From positions 310,001 through 374,000 of the forward strand of contig BDSL01000085.1 of assembly GCA_003116995.1 (NCBI GenBank): a DNA stretch of 64,000 nucleotides, read 5' to 3'. The stretch is from Yamagishiella unicocca (lineage: Eukaryota; Chlorophyta; Chlorophyceae; Chlamydomonadales; Volvocaceae). The notes beneath the pieces were generated by a model. That model made no database searches and had not been told where the DNA came from. It saw nothing but the letters and a program-made list of their open reading frames with translations. A program made the position numbers and the translations under genes. Position 1 is the stretch's first letter. The number at the start of each line of letters is the position of its first letter. Positions 1-18,100 of the stretch are shown here, piece by piece.

Positions 1-5503
<5,503 letters not shown>

Positions 5504-6916
5504 CGCACGCGCGGCACTCGGGCGCTCGCGCAGGGCGCGCATTTTCATGCAGCAGGGCGCGTTGGTTGCCTCGGGTGTCTCAACGGTTTCGGTTGGTGCC
5601 GTGGAGCGGCGTTAGGGCCGTTGGAAACGTGGCGTTGGTTCTGCCCTGAGCAGTCGGGCTGGAACTGAACCATGGGGTTTCTTCGCCAGTAGGAGAGAGA
5701 GGGGACACGGCGACTGGGTACTTCGGCCATGGCATCCTTACGTATGCCGCCCCGAGGGCATCGGGAGATCTCGTCCACTCTGTCTCATTCCGTGACGCGC
5801 GCACTTGAGAGCTCGTCGGCAGGATGCGCGGCGACAGGTGCTTGCCACAACAGCACCCCCCTCGGGAGAGCAAAAGGATAGCGGGAGCTAAAAGGCACCT
5901 AGCCAGTGAAAAGGGGCGTTACAGGCAAGCGCTCGGCCCTGCGCTTGTTGCCCATGCACAACACGTCTGTAAACGTCCGCAGCTGCAAGTGTGCACACTT
6001 GGTCACGGAACAACGTCGCTCGCTGCAACAAACCCGCCAAGGCGCTATAAATGAGAAAATCGAACGGCACTTGGTCACCGCGTTCATAATTGAACGAAGA
6101 ACTTCCCAATTGGGAGTCATTTAAATAAATGCTGGTGCGTAGGCGATTTGTTGTGCCCTTGCGAAGATAAATGGCAACGACAGCATCGATGGTTGATAAT
6201 CGACAGCTCGGGCCAGGCCACAAGTCGAAATCCACAGTGCTGACGGTCTGGTGACGCAGTTACCTACCTACACATACGCGCACGTGCACACACAAACACA
6301 CGCAAGTACATGTTTCCCCCGCTTTGGCGTCCACAACATAAGCGACACTCCCCACCTAACACAGGCACGCGGGAGTGTGACAACTCCCACACGCCACACG
6401 CATAAGATACAACGCTAATGGGCAAGTACCTGACGCCTGCTGCGAGTGGTATTGGGTGTGCATCCCCACACATTTTATACCGGCCGCGTCTATAACGGTA
6501 CACATGGCGGAGCCCCTCCGTCCACGCCTTCGGCCAAGGACAACTCCAACAAGTATGAGAGTATGCCTCTCCGAGTATCTTCTCACGCTGCCAATGCTTA
6601 CAACAAATCTTATCGTACGCCGCTCGCTCGGGCGTGTTTGCAACTTCGAGTGCAACTTCGATTGCCCAGCACTGGGGGGCTAAGGGCACACGCCACAAGC
6701 GAAGGAGCCAATGCGGGGCGTCGCGAGCGACCCATGGCGTCCTAGTTCGGAACGCCTTTCCGATTATTCATTGAACGGCGACAGTGCGCACCCACACCCG
6801 CGACCACATCCCGCGCGGCGATGCCCGCTGCCCACAGGCTGCAGGCCGCCGCCTCCGCGGCAGGAGCGTCCCGTCGGAGCTCATCCTGCGAGCCGAGGTG
6901 CTTCGCCAGCAGCTAG
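5504..6916. other. Convergent intergenic gap, no gene seen
   Basis: This 1.4-kb gap lies between the 3' ends of SMC5 copy 1 (+) and the histidine-phosphatase gene (-). Reading frames here are short and show no family motif or consistent splice-site pairs. It must contain both 3' untranslated regions. Nothing else was recognised. Confidence 0.5.
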
Positions 6917-8559
6917 CTATGACGACTCCTGTGGTCGGACCACGTCCACTCCGAACCATGGAACCTCCGGATCAAGCTCGAACTTCGTCCACGGCGCGCC
7001 GTCAGCTGCTGCTGCGCCGCTCTGCTCCGCCGGCTGTCCGTGCTGCTGCGTGGGACGGCATGCGACGAACCCTGCAAAGCCCACCATTTCCACACGCCCC
7101 GGGCTTCCAAGTGCCTCGTAGGCGACCTGCACCGCCTTGCCGTGCGCCACCACCAGGACCTGCGGTCGCAAGGGGCGAAGACATTATCACGGCAAAGGTG
7201 ACAATTGGTTGTTTCAAGAGCACCACATTCGGGCGTTTCCGCTTTCTGTTCGCATTTTCAACCGAGACACAAGGAAGATGTGAACGTGCGTCGCGGCTCA
7301 AACTGGCGTTTGAGGAACGAGTCTGCTTGGGTCGGTTAGGCGCGGCACCCGCAGCCGCTGCTGCGATGCCGATGGCTATGACAGGCGCGACTTGCGGCTC
7401 ACTCGTAACCGGGAGGTTTGTCCCTGGACCAACCAGCCATCTAGCGTGCCAGACGCACTTCAAGGCGGTTGTGCGCCGCTGACAAAGCCGTAACACAAAT
7501 GTGCGCATTGGTTCAGCAGTCGCAGTACAGTACAAATGCACCAATGCATCGCCCGGGCACCAACGCGCCTGTTTGCCGGGATGCCGGGATGCCAGCTGCA
7601 GCATTACGTCGCGAAAGCGTATCGTTGCTTGGTACTCAGACTCGGGCACCTCCGGCCACTGGCTCTCCAGGATGCGCGCCTTGACGGCGAAGCGCTCCCG
7701 GAGGGGCCGCGAGCGGCGCTGGTAGGTCGCGCGCCAGAGCCACAGGCCGTACTTCTGCCCAAGTGAGGGAGTGCGTGACTTGAAGAGCAGGTCTGGAGAA
7801 GCGCGTACGGTGCGGCAGGTCGGTTAGTGGTTGACAGGGGGTTGGGCTCCATGTGACCCGGCAAGGACGGCAACCAACAGCATCGAAACACGCGCTCGTG
7901 GGATGTAATCGCGCTCCATGTAAGGTATCAAAGTTGTACTTGGTGCGATGACCAATAGATTTTTTTATCGCTCACGCAACCAAGTGGGGCACGGAAGGTA
8001 GGCTCTCGCGGACCATCGACTCACACTTCGCCCCTCCTCTTTTAGTGAAATCCTCAACAATGGCGCACACACATCTTATTTACGGGCGTCTTACAGACTT
8101 ACTGGCGTTGTGCACTTCGGACAGGCCTTTGTGAATAAACACAGGGATGCGTACGCAACCCAATGCGCGCATCAGCCGCTCCACTGTTTCTATGCATCGC
8201 AAGAAGGGTGACGTATAGACAACTGCAGGTGAGGAGGAGGAGGGGCAAGGTAAATGACGTGCCAGCCAAAAGGACCGACAGAATGCAGTAAGCTTACTTT
8301 CAATTCCGCAAGCGTTATTGCATGTGGCGCTCAATCAGCTTCGAAGAAGATACTACGCACCATCGAATGTGTGGCCCGCCTGCCGCAACCGCTTTGCAGT
8401 GTCGTCAATTTCACTCTCGCTGGCGACCAACGGTGTGTCAAATGGAAAGCGTGCACTAGCTTGCCATAATGGATTTACGGAATCCTCTCGCCGCCCATGG
8501 CGCATAACAACAATGCCATTCGGAAGGAGTGCGGTAGTGGCCCCCGTGTCGCCCATCAA
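6917..8559 (-). CDS. Histidine phosphatase superfamily protein (UBASH3/phosphoglycerate-mutase-like)
   Basis: Four exons on the minus strand: 8559-8361, 8222-8103, 7792-7608 and 7159-6917. They join in phase to 248 aa plus stop. The protein opens with the catalytic RHG motif (GIVVMRHGRREDS), in which the histidine becomes phosphorylated. It continues with VVYTSPFLRCIETVERL, holding the conserved second arginine, and ends with the second-histidine segment VLVVAHGKAVQVAYEAL. This order is that of branch 1 histidine phosphatases. The spacing and the YTSPFLRCIETV block resemble the UBASH3/Sts phosphatase domain and its plant homologues rather than glycolytic mutases. There is no targeting peptide or extra domain, so a soluble cytosolic or nuclear protein is likely; the substrate cannot be read from sequence. 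It starts 547 bp from SMC5 copy 2 on the opposite strand. The start Met is the first of two adjacent in-frame ATGs. Confidence 0.82.
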
Positions 8560-9106
8560 AGAAATTTGGCGCGTCCTACACTATTTTGGTTCAAAATAGA
8601 TGTTGTAAAACACAATGGAGGGCACGGGTAGGATTAGCCTCCAACTTGCCGCTTCCTATACTGTAAGTTGCCGCTTACACGTGGGCAGCAGGTTTAACAA
8701 TTTTAAGGGCATCACCTAGGATTAAGGTATGGAGTTCATACAAATCAGCAAAGCTTGCATTCCATCTGCTAGGTGAGTCATGAGCTCATGACCTTTCCGC
8801 AGGTTTCGGGGCGTCGGGCCCCGCGCTTTGCGATGCGTGCTGCGGTAGCATCATAGGTTCAAGCGCCAGGCCAGTTTCATATACACAGGAGTATGCATGG
8901 AGCAAGCCAATTCTTCCTAAGCACAATATTCTTATATTAAAAATCCCTACTTTGGATTTTTCGTAGTCACCCGCCAAATTTTGCCTTCTCCTAACTGCAA
9001 CTCCCCGCCTTAGCCCGACACACATTGCTGATGCTGCACTCTCGTAGCTATATCAAACAGATGCTGCAGTAGGCTCAGCGCCTCGGTCAGTTTGCACCCC
9101 TTCACC
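8560..9106. promoter_or_regulatory. Divergent promoter region, histidine phosphatase / SMC5 copy 2
   Basis: This 547-bp gap separates two start codons that face away from each other. It contains AT-rich stretches, unusual for this window, near 8905-8965. It presumably holds both 5' untranslated regions and promoters. No specific factor site was identified. Confidence 0.5.
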
Positions 9107-12100
9107 ATGCCATCTACAAAGCGGAAGCAAGAGGAAAGCGATGATGAGTTTGAGCAGGGCCTGAGCGACTACGAAGACAATGACGTAGAAGCCGATGAAG
9201 AAGAGGAAGAGGAAGACGCGGAAGAAGCAGAAGAGCAAGGCACAGCGCGGCGGGCAGGTGCAGCTGTTGGGCCGTCCAGCGCTGGCCCTTGGCAGCCAGG
9301 CAGAACGTAAGCCGCGGATCAAGCTTTATACATTGTTGACAGAATGATAGCACGCCATATGTCCACACAGGCTGCGATTCTACTGCAAAGGCGCGATTAA
9401 GCTCGTTAGGCTGCACGATTTCATGGTAAGTCTCGGATGGGCGCTGCCCAATATCACTGTCACCCCCGGATACGGGTTTGGACTTCATATGCATCTACTT
9501 TCCAGTATGGTGCTCAATTTGTGCCTTCATAGTTGCGGGGGCTTCCAGCCCACCTCACCAACGTCTCGACAAACCCACGCTAAATTTTATGCATCGCGCA
9601 GACGTACAACGGCACCGTGACTATCCATCCTGGACCACGCCTGAACCTGGTATTGGGCCCCAATGGCAAGTAGTCGGCTCGCCCGGCAGCACGGCCATTC
9701 GCGTTTCTTTGCACTGGCCGAGCAGTATGACGTTGCAGACCGATGTGAGGGCCGCGGATCTCGTGGCTCACTTACGCTCGTCCTGTGCGGTCCCTTGCCA
9801 CGTCGGGGCGCCAATTGATTGAAAATCCATTCCACTGTGTCCGCGAGGTGCTGCGTCCCTTCTTCTCATTTTCGCACCCTCCCGTCCGGCAAACGGTGTT
9901 GCCTTCCCTGTACAGGCACGGGCAAGTCGTCGCTTGTCTGCGCGCTGTGCATTGGGCTCAACGGCTCACCGAAGGTGGGTCACCAACCCCCCCTTACTAC
10001 ACGCGCTGTATATGCCAGTACGGCACCGTTGCTGGCGCGGCGGCTGCAAAATCTCTCGTCCCAGAACCCCGCCACGGAAACCGCGTCTCCCTGCATGCTA
10101 CCTCATCCGATTCCCCGTCCACCACCCCGCCCATCACATTCGTCATAACTTTTCCCGCTCCTGCAGACACTCGGCCGCGCCGATAACCTGAAGGACTTCG
10201 TCCGGCGAGGAATGCATGCGTTCTGGATTGAGATTACCCTCAGTGCTGGCGGCGAGGGACGGGACCACGTCGTGAAGCGCATCGTTACGCTGCGCAAGGA
10301 GCGAGATGCCAACGGGGCGCTCGTTACGCGTTACGAGAGCAAGTGGCAGATTCACGGTAGGTGGCGATGCGGTGCGATGCGGGTGAGGCTCGGGACATTT
10401 TGGCGTGCCACGTGTGTTTGCCTGTTGTACGTGCCTGGCAACTGCCCGATGCGTGGCCCGGCTGGTGGCATTGGGAGACACGATGATCGCCTTCAGTTCC
10501 TGGGGCAAGTGCCAGCCGACAGCGGGGCTTTCCCGCGGATCTGACAGGAATCAAGTGTAGGTGTGAGGCGCGCGTGAGGCTGTGCCCTGACTGCACTTGT
10601 GACAAAGGTAGCAACCTGGGGAGTGATCATACGCTGCCTAACATGACGCCAACATGTGCTTCTCTATCGCCTTTGGGCCTACCCGCTAGCGCCGGTGTTG
10701 TGGCGTGATGTTGGTCTAAGAGAATTTGCTAAGAGAGTTGCACATAGCTGGAGACTGGCGGTTTGCCCGGTGACAGAATTACAGAAAAGACGACAGAAAC
10801 GATTCATGCATCTCAAAACGTCTGTTCCAAACGGTTTTTTCTCGCATCCACGGGTCTTCCTCGAACCCCCCCCCGCCTGCTCCCCGGCGCAACCCCTGCA
10901 GGCCGCGACGTGCCCTCCAAGGAGGTCGACAAGCTGGTGAAGAACCTCAACGTGCAGTTCGACAACCTCTGCCAGGTGGGGTGCGCCGCGTTACAGCTTT
11001 CACAAGGGAGGCTGCGTCGTTGTTTTTAATGCCGCGCTGCCGCCACCTGATGTGCCGCCCCCGCAGTTTCTGCCGCAAGACAAGGTCCCGGAGTTCGCCC
11101 GCATGGACAAATACGAGATCCTGGCGGCAACGGAGAAGGCGCTGGGCGACTCGTCGCTGTACGACCAGCATCAGCTCCTGGTGCAGCTGCGGAAGGACGA
11201 GAAGCAGGCTGCGGCGGTGAGTGTTCTCTGGGCTGGTCCCTGCCCTACGGTTTGCAACCACGGGGCGGACATCGGGGGATGCGTAGCCGCCTGAGGGGCC
11301 TCGACCAACACGCCTCCAGGTCTCCCGACATGTCATCCAGCCGATAACCACGAGGTAAACGAAAACGTCTGCATACCCATTCTGTGCGAAGACCCAAATC
11401 CTCCGCCACCCCTCCCTTAGGGTGAAGTGCAGATCCTGGCGCTCCTGAACGGCTGTCCCACCAGCCCGCGCGATTCGCGTAGTCTTTACCCAACAAGCAT
11501 ACACAAGGACACACCCGCACGCCCCTGACCGCGCGCCTCCGCTGCGACGCCCCCCCACCATCTCCCCCAGGATCGCGACACCAGCTCCGGCCGGCTGGCT
11601 AAGCTGCAGGGAGACCAGGAGCGGCAGCGGCGCGAGTTCGAGCGCTTCCAGCTGAGGGAGAAGCTGCAGGAGGAGGTGGGTGCGGCGGACAGCGGGACAG
11701 CGGGACAGCGGGCGTCGGCTGGAGGCGCACGGTCGGGGGAAGTAGCGGCGGGGTCGGCTAACGGCGGCGAGGGGGTTAGGATGACGTCAGACTCCGCTGC
11801 AGGTAGTTACGCATCCTCCCGCAGTCGGCGAATGTCTCTCACCGGGGATGGCGAGCGCGTGCGTTTGCTTGGCCGTGAATGGATTGTGCACGGCGTGACC
11901 ATAATTTGTAGGGGCCAGGACCCATTTGAAACCCCGGATAGCATTCTACACCCTTTGGAACATGCCTCCCCATGGTGCCTTTCCGATCTTGTTGTTGACG
12001 CCCTACTGGTCTCTCCTGTTGGGTGAATCCCTCGGACGACGACGCTGCGTATGTCCCCTAATACGTGCTCCCCCCGCCGGGCCCGGGCAACCACGTTGCT

Positions 12101-15100
12101 GTAGGCCCGCGCACTGCGGTCCCAGGCCAAGTGGCTGGAGGTGGTGGCCAAGGGTAAGGCCGCCGAGGCCGCGAAGAAGCGGCAGGAGGAACGCCGCGCC
12201 GCGCTCCGGGCACTGGAGGGCCAGCAGGAGGAGGAGACGCGTCCCATCAGGTGGGGGCGGTTCGGGAGGGGAGGGTGAGCTTGGCTCTGCGTGGCTAGGC
12301 ATTTTCGTGCGTGCTTGTTGGCGCAACACCTTATATGTCTACTATTGGTATTGGAGGCGTTTGGCTCTACGGCATCTCTGGCGCGCATTCCTAAAAGTGT
12401 GGTACCTCCGCGGCAAATATGCTGCCCGATCGGCCGCCACCCCTTTTTTCGTTTTTGCTAAGTTTGGGTTCCGCCGCTCGATGTGGATCGCCTGGGCCGT
12501 TTCGTGGCATGCGGTCAGGGCGCGCGAGGAGAGCGTCAAGGACATCAGGCAGGCGAAGACGGCTGCGGAGCGGGAGGCACGCGATGCGGATTCGCGGATG
12601 CGGCGCCTGGGCGAGAAGCTCCAGAAGCACGTGCGTGGTGCTGGTGTGGGGTCGGGCTGTGTCGCAGCAGCTGGGCAGCCAGCTGAGGGAGCCGTTGGCT
12701 GGGGGACTATTTTGCAATGCTGATAATACAGTAACCTTGATGGCCGTCCTCATCCCTGGACTCGTAGCCACAGCCACCTCTTTGGGGTCTGCCCCAGCGA
12801 TCCTTGGCCTGCGGAGTTGCCATTGCGAGGCCATGTATATCCGGTCCGCCAGTATCAGCATCGCTTTCCGGCCTGCTTGCTCAACAACCTTGACGCCGCC
12901 CAGTCCAACCAAAGCTTTGGGCGCTAGGAATGAATCGTATGTTTGTGAAGTTTAGACGTGTGGGTGGCTTGTCATGCGGCCCCCCAGGACAACGACATGT
13001 GCGCTCTGGCCGACGAGTTGGCCACGCTGGACCAGCAGGCGAAGAGGCGGCAAGCTGAGATTGCCCTGGCGCAGCAGCGACTGGCTTCGGCGGAGGCGGA
13101 GGTGGCGCAGGCGCCGGACCGGCCGCCGCAGGTGGGCACACCGCGGCACTGCACCGCGGCACCGCAGCATCGCACCGCACCGCACTGCCGCACTGCACTG
13201 ACCATGTCACATGTTCGATTCAGTGCCCGTTGGGTGCGAGTCGCCGACCGCTACCCCATCTACCTGTCAGAACCCGCTGTGCCCCACACCGGCCGCTTCC
13301 GGTCCCCCTCCCGTCCCTTACACTCACGTGCACGTCTTATACAACCTTCTCAACGAACTGTTCGGTGCATGTGACGGAAACTACCAGTGTGTATAACGCT
13401 CTCCCGCTGTCTAAGGCCTGCATGGGCGGCCGAATGGCGCTGGCTGGCTGCTCTCTCAGGGCAACCCTCAAAAGCCCGTGACTCACACGTGTCCACGGAT
13501 CTGATGCTGTCTGCGCAGGAGCTGCAAAACCGGATCCAAGAGCTGCGGTCCGCCATTCAAACCAGCCGCCGCGAGGCCAGCGAGCTGGAGGCGCACCGCA
13601 ACAACCTGGGTGGCCAGATCCAGGGCCTGCAGGCCCAGATCGGGCGCGTGCGAGGTGAGTCGGTAGTCTCCAAAATCACAGAGTCACGGCGGCGCGTTGC
13701 TCCCTTCTCGCCATTTATGAGCCCCGTCGCCCACCTCCCTCGCTTGCGCATATGCTGATGTAGCGAAACAGTGAGGCAGGGAGGCAAGGACATCAAGCTG
13801 CGGGCGGTCTGGGCCCTGGCCTGATCGGTCGGGTCTGATGACCCCTGGCCTGATCGGTCGGGTCTGATGACACGCAACCTCCCCTCACAACCGCTTGCGC
13901 CTGCGCGCACGTCCCCCCAGGCCACCTCGACACCCTGAACAGCCGCAAGCATCAGCTGCTGCAGCGCCTTGGCCAGGCCCCCATGAACCGCAACATCGGG
14001 CTGCTGCATCAGTGGCTCGAGCAACACCGCAACGACGGGACGTTCCGGGGACCGGTGCTCGGGCCCGTCGCGCTGGAGATGTCGGCCAGCGCAGTCGCCG
14101 GCATGGCGCACGGCGTGGCGCTGCAGTACGTGGAGACATCGTGCTGGCACTGGCTGGCGTCGTACATCGTCACGTGCAGGTGGATTGCTGCTGGCTCGGG
14201 CTGCTGCACTCCTGCACCTCCAGCATGCATCTCAAAACATCTGTTTTAAACGGTTTTTTTAGGGCATCCACGGGTCTTCCTCGAACTCCTGCACCATAAG
14301 CAGACCTCCAGGCGCTGGCTGGGTACACATGTTTCTGTCGCGGGTTATGTTGAGATTGGGGGCAAACACTCACAGGGAACATATTCACCCAAGGGTGACC
14401 TGACCCAAATGGGAAGCAAGCGGTGCGGGCATCGCCTTACAATTACCGGCTCATATCACCCAATCTGTGCGAATGATGTGTAAATGGTGCACCACGCGCA
14501 ACGCTGCGGCCCCGTCGCAACACGCGCCATGCTCGCCGCCCTCCTGCATCCCACCTCAGCCCCACTGCACCACAGCTGTCGCTGCCGTGTTAACTCTCGC
14601 GGGCCACCTCCTCCTCCCCGCTCCCGGCACGACCCAGCGAGGATGAGAAGCGGTTGAGCGACGAGGCGAGGCGGCTCAACGTGGGGTCCTCCGTCAAGGT
14701 GGTTGCGTCTGACTACAGCCCGGATGTGCCCTACGAGATGGAGTACCCGGCAGGACCGGCAAGCCAGCACGCCAGGTACGACCTCGTCGCCACCCCACCG
14801 CCTTGTCCGCTATGCCGCGGTCGCACTGATGGCGCTCCTGGCTTCTTATGTGGCCAAGGATGGGGAAAAGGCGCGTGCCCGAACGCACCAACAGGGTTGC
14901 CTGATTACTCGTCGCCTGATTCATTCATTACCTATCACCGTCGCATCGACACCGTCACACCGATCACCTTCTCCTAGGTTTTAACTTGCGACTGTGTTGG
15001 TTTTGGTTCGGGCAGGTACGGCATTATGCACACGTTGGACGAGCTCATCGAGGCGCCACCCATCGTCATGCAGTTTATCACCAAGCAGTGCAAGATAAAC

Positions 15101-18100
15101 ACCATATACATCGGGAACAAGTAAGTTTTATGTCGGTTGAAGGCCGTAGATCGAGGCCACGTTCGCGGGTATGGCGACCGGGCTCACGCACAAGTCCCCG
15201 CGAACAAGGATTCGATTGGTCTCGAGCTCCATTACGACCGCAGCTGCTGCACATCCCTTTTGGGGCCTCACCATTCTATGTCTCGCCCTCGCCCCTCCGC
15301 AGCCACGCAGCCACCTCCATGGAGTCTATCCGAGATGAGACGCGCATTAACACGGTGTTGGTCGGCAACTCCCGCATCTCCGTGCTCCGCTCCCGCTATA
15401 CTGACGCGCGCTCCATCGAGGAATCTGAGCTACACCGGGGCAAGCTGCTGGGCGCAGGCGGCGGCAGCGAGGAAGATGCCGAGCGGGCTAGACTGCTGGA
15501 GACGGAGCGAGCTCTGGCACAGGCGAGCACGGTTGGAACGAAGCTGACTTGCTGAGGCCGTAAAAATACGAACGGCACGAGCTGCGTGATGAGTTGATTC
15601 CCTGATGCCTTGATGGGACTTGGCTTGTGTGTGTGTGGGAGGGTCGCTCGGCTTGTGGCTGGGAGGGTCGCTCGGCTTGGTAGGGGCGGGGTTGGGGGTT
15701 ACAAGCGCGTGCTGCCCGTGCTAGTCTGCCGCAACAGCCTCCTCCCTCGCCTGTGTAGCTCACTGCCGCGCCTTCTGGACCCGTCCGCGCGCAGGACCGT
15801 GAACGCTTACATACCGAGATTGAGGACTTGGGCCGGGAGCTGGAGCGGCATGGCCAGCAGCAGCGGGCGTGGGACGTGGAGATTTCAAGTCTGTGCGCGC
15901 AGCAACAGCAGGTCATCCAAAAGTGAGCGAAGCGCTGCCGGTTGTGCTCCTCAATGCAACCCGTGGTTGTGGCCCAGATCTCCGCACGGACCACCACCCT
16001 CCTCGCCACATCCGCGGGCACCGGTTGTGCTCGATGGCTCCCTGGCGCCGGACCCTACGGTCCCAGCATCATCGTAGACACGGCACATACGCGCACGTCA
16101 TTACCCACCACCATCACATTACTCACAAAGCCTTACGGCGAGGGCGGGAGCGCTAGTCTGTGCGCCACACCACACCGCAGCGACCCGTGCATTGCCAGTA
16201 GCGTGGGGGGTGCGGACATTGGTGGGATGCATGCCGGAGGGGAGGTTTGCTTTGCGCGGCGACTAGTGGAAGAAGTCGACGAGGCAAAAAGCCGTCGGTC
16301 TAGCAAGCGCACCCATACGTGTCCACGGCCGCAGGCGCGCCGCCCTGACGGCCGCCGTCCAGAACGCCCAGCGGCAGCTGCGCAACAAGCAGGCGCTGCC
16401 GGACCCCGAGCTGCGGCGGCCGCAGCTGCGGCGAGGCATTGAGGAGAACCTGGAGGAGCACTCCGTGCTGGTGGGTAGCTCGTCCGCAGTGGTCCTGGCA
16501 AGGCGTCTGCGAACTAGTTTCTAGTGCCAGTGCCCGTGCCAACTCGCAAGACTCGGTTCTGCAGCAGGGATGCCGTTGGGCTGTGGCGGAAGGGGGGACC
16601 GCTGGGAAGTGCGGGGCGATGCTGAACACATGTCGCGCACTTCAAGTTTGAGTCAGGAGTGGCATGGCCTCCTGCTTGGGGCTGTCCTTAGGAGGCATTG
16701 GCCCGCGGCTGACCACCTGCTGTGCTGGTCCCACAACCAACCAACCCACACGCAAACATACCCGCCTTCCCTTTGCCACGTCCCACTCCTTCCTGCCCTG
16801 CAGTGCCAGCAGTTGCTAGTGGCAACGCAGGCAGTTTGGTCCATCATGCAGTGCGTGCAAGTGCTCGAGCTACGGCTGAATGAGGCGGCTGCGCAGGTGG
16901 GCGGTTAGCGCACCGCACGGATTCGCGGTGTGTCCGCCGTCACTGAGCGCCTGGGAGACACGCCCACCAGGCGCTGGGTGCCGCACCCGTCACGTCCGTG
17001 CTTGGACAGCCCACCGTTCCTAGTCGTAGCTCCGATGCTTGTTCCGTGAGCGCCCCCCAGGCATCACGCCGCGGCTAGCCTGTGCCACTCCGCTTCGCAC
17101 GTCTTGCTGCACCTGACTACCTCGCTCTTCTCATAGCTTCCAAACACCCATCCGCCGCGCCATTCGGCACTACCATGTACGGACATTTGGCCGGGCGTGC
17201 AGCATGTTGGCCTTCGGTAGACACACCTGGAAAGCCCGCTTCATGTTTCGTGTGTCAGCACTCCTCATTGAAACACCAGGAAATAATCCATGGCATCGCA
17301 CGGCAGCGGCCAACCAGGCAGCGGCCAACACGCCACGTGCACACTGCGCCCTGCTCTCCGGTTGAGCCCTTTCTGTGCTGCCCCGCCCCCGCCCCGCCGC
17401 CCCCTCTGGAGCCCGCAGCTCGCTGCGCTGCGGGCCGGTCGTGACCAGCGGGAGTCCACCCTGCAGGCAGCACGCAATGCGGTGGTGGCTGCCGAGGACG
17501 GCTTCAAGGCGGCGCAGGGCGAGTTCAGGCGTTCGAAGGAGAACGCGGCCGAGCACTTCGCATTAACGGAATCTGACAAGTAAGCAACTTGCTCAAAGGC
17601 CCGTGATACACCCTTAACAAGTAGGTTTCAAGGTTTTCGTGTAGTCGAGCTCAGCACTAACCTCTTCGCAGCAATCTCCGCCAACCCATTCCGTTAGGGC
17701 TGAGATGAAGCGGCACGAGGAGGAGGGCACAGCCCCCGGCACTCTGGTCGCCGCGGCGGACAAGAAGTACGAGGAGGCGGAGCAGGTGGTGTGCAGCAAC
17801 CAGAATGTGGTCAATGAATACCGCAAGTGAGTGCACCTTGAACCGCACGCTTCCGGTGATGGATTGCCTGCTCGTTGCGCGTGCGTGTTTTGCTTCAAAT
17901 AGGGTTTGGAACTGGAACCGTGATTGCAGCTTGATTTGGCTCGTTGTCTCAAACCCTCGCCTGTCTGCATCCATACGGCATACAGGCACACACATCGGAT
18001 TCGGGAGGAATCGTTTCGGGGCTGGTCTTTACCATTACCCTGGCCGTATCGGGGCGACGCTTGCTCATTTCCTCCTGCTTGCTTCCCTTCACACCGCCAA

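Noticed and set aside
15523..15531. GT donor (ACG|GTTGGA) for SMC5 copy 2 exon 16
   Set aside because: It keeps phase too, but matches the donor consensus less well than CAG|GCGAGC nine bases upstream. Only transcripts can decide.
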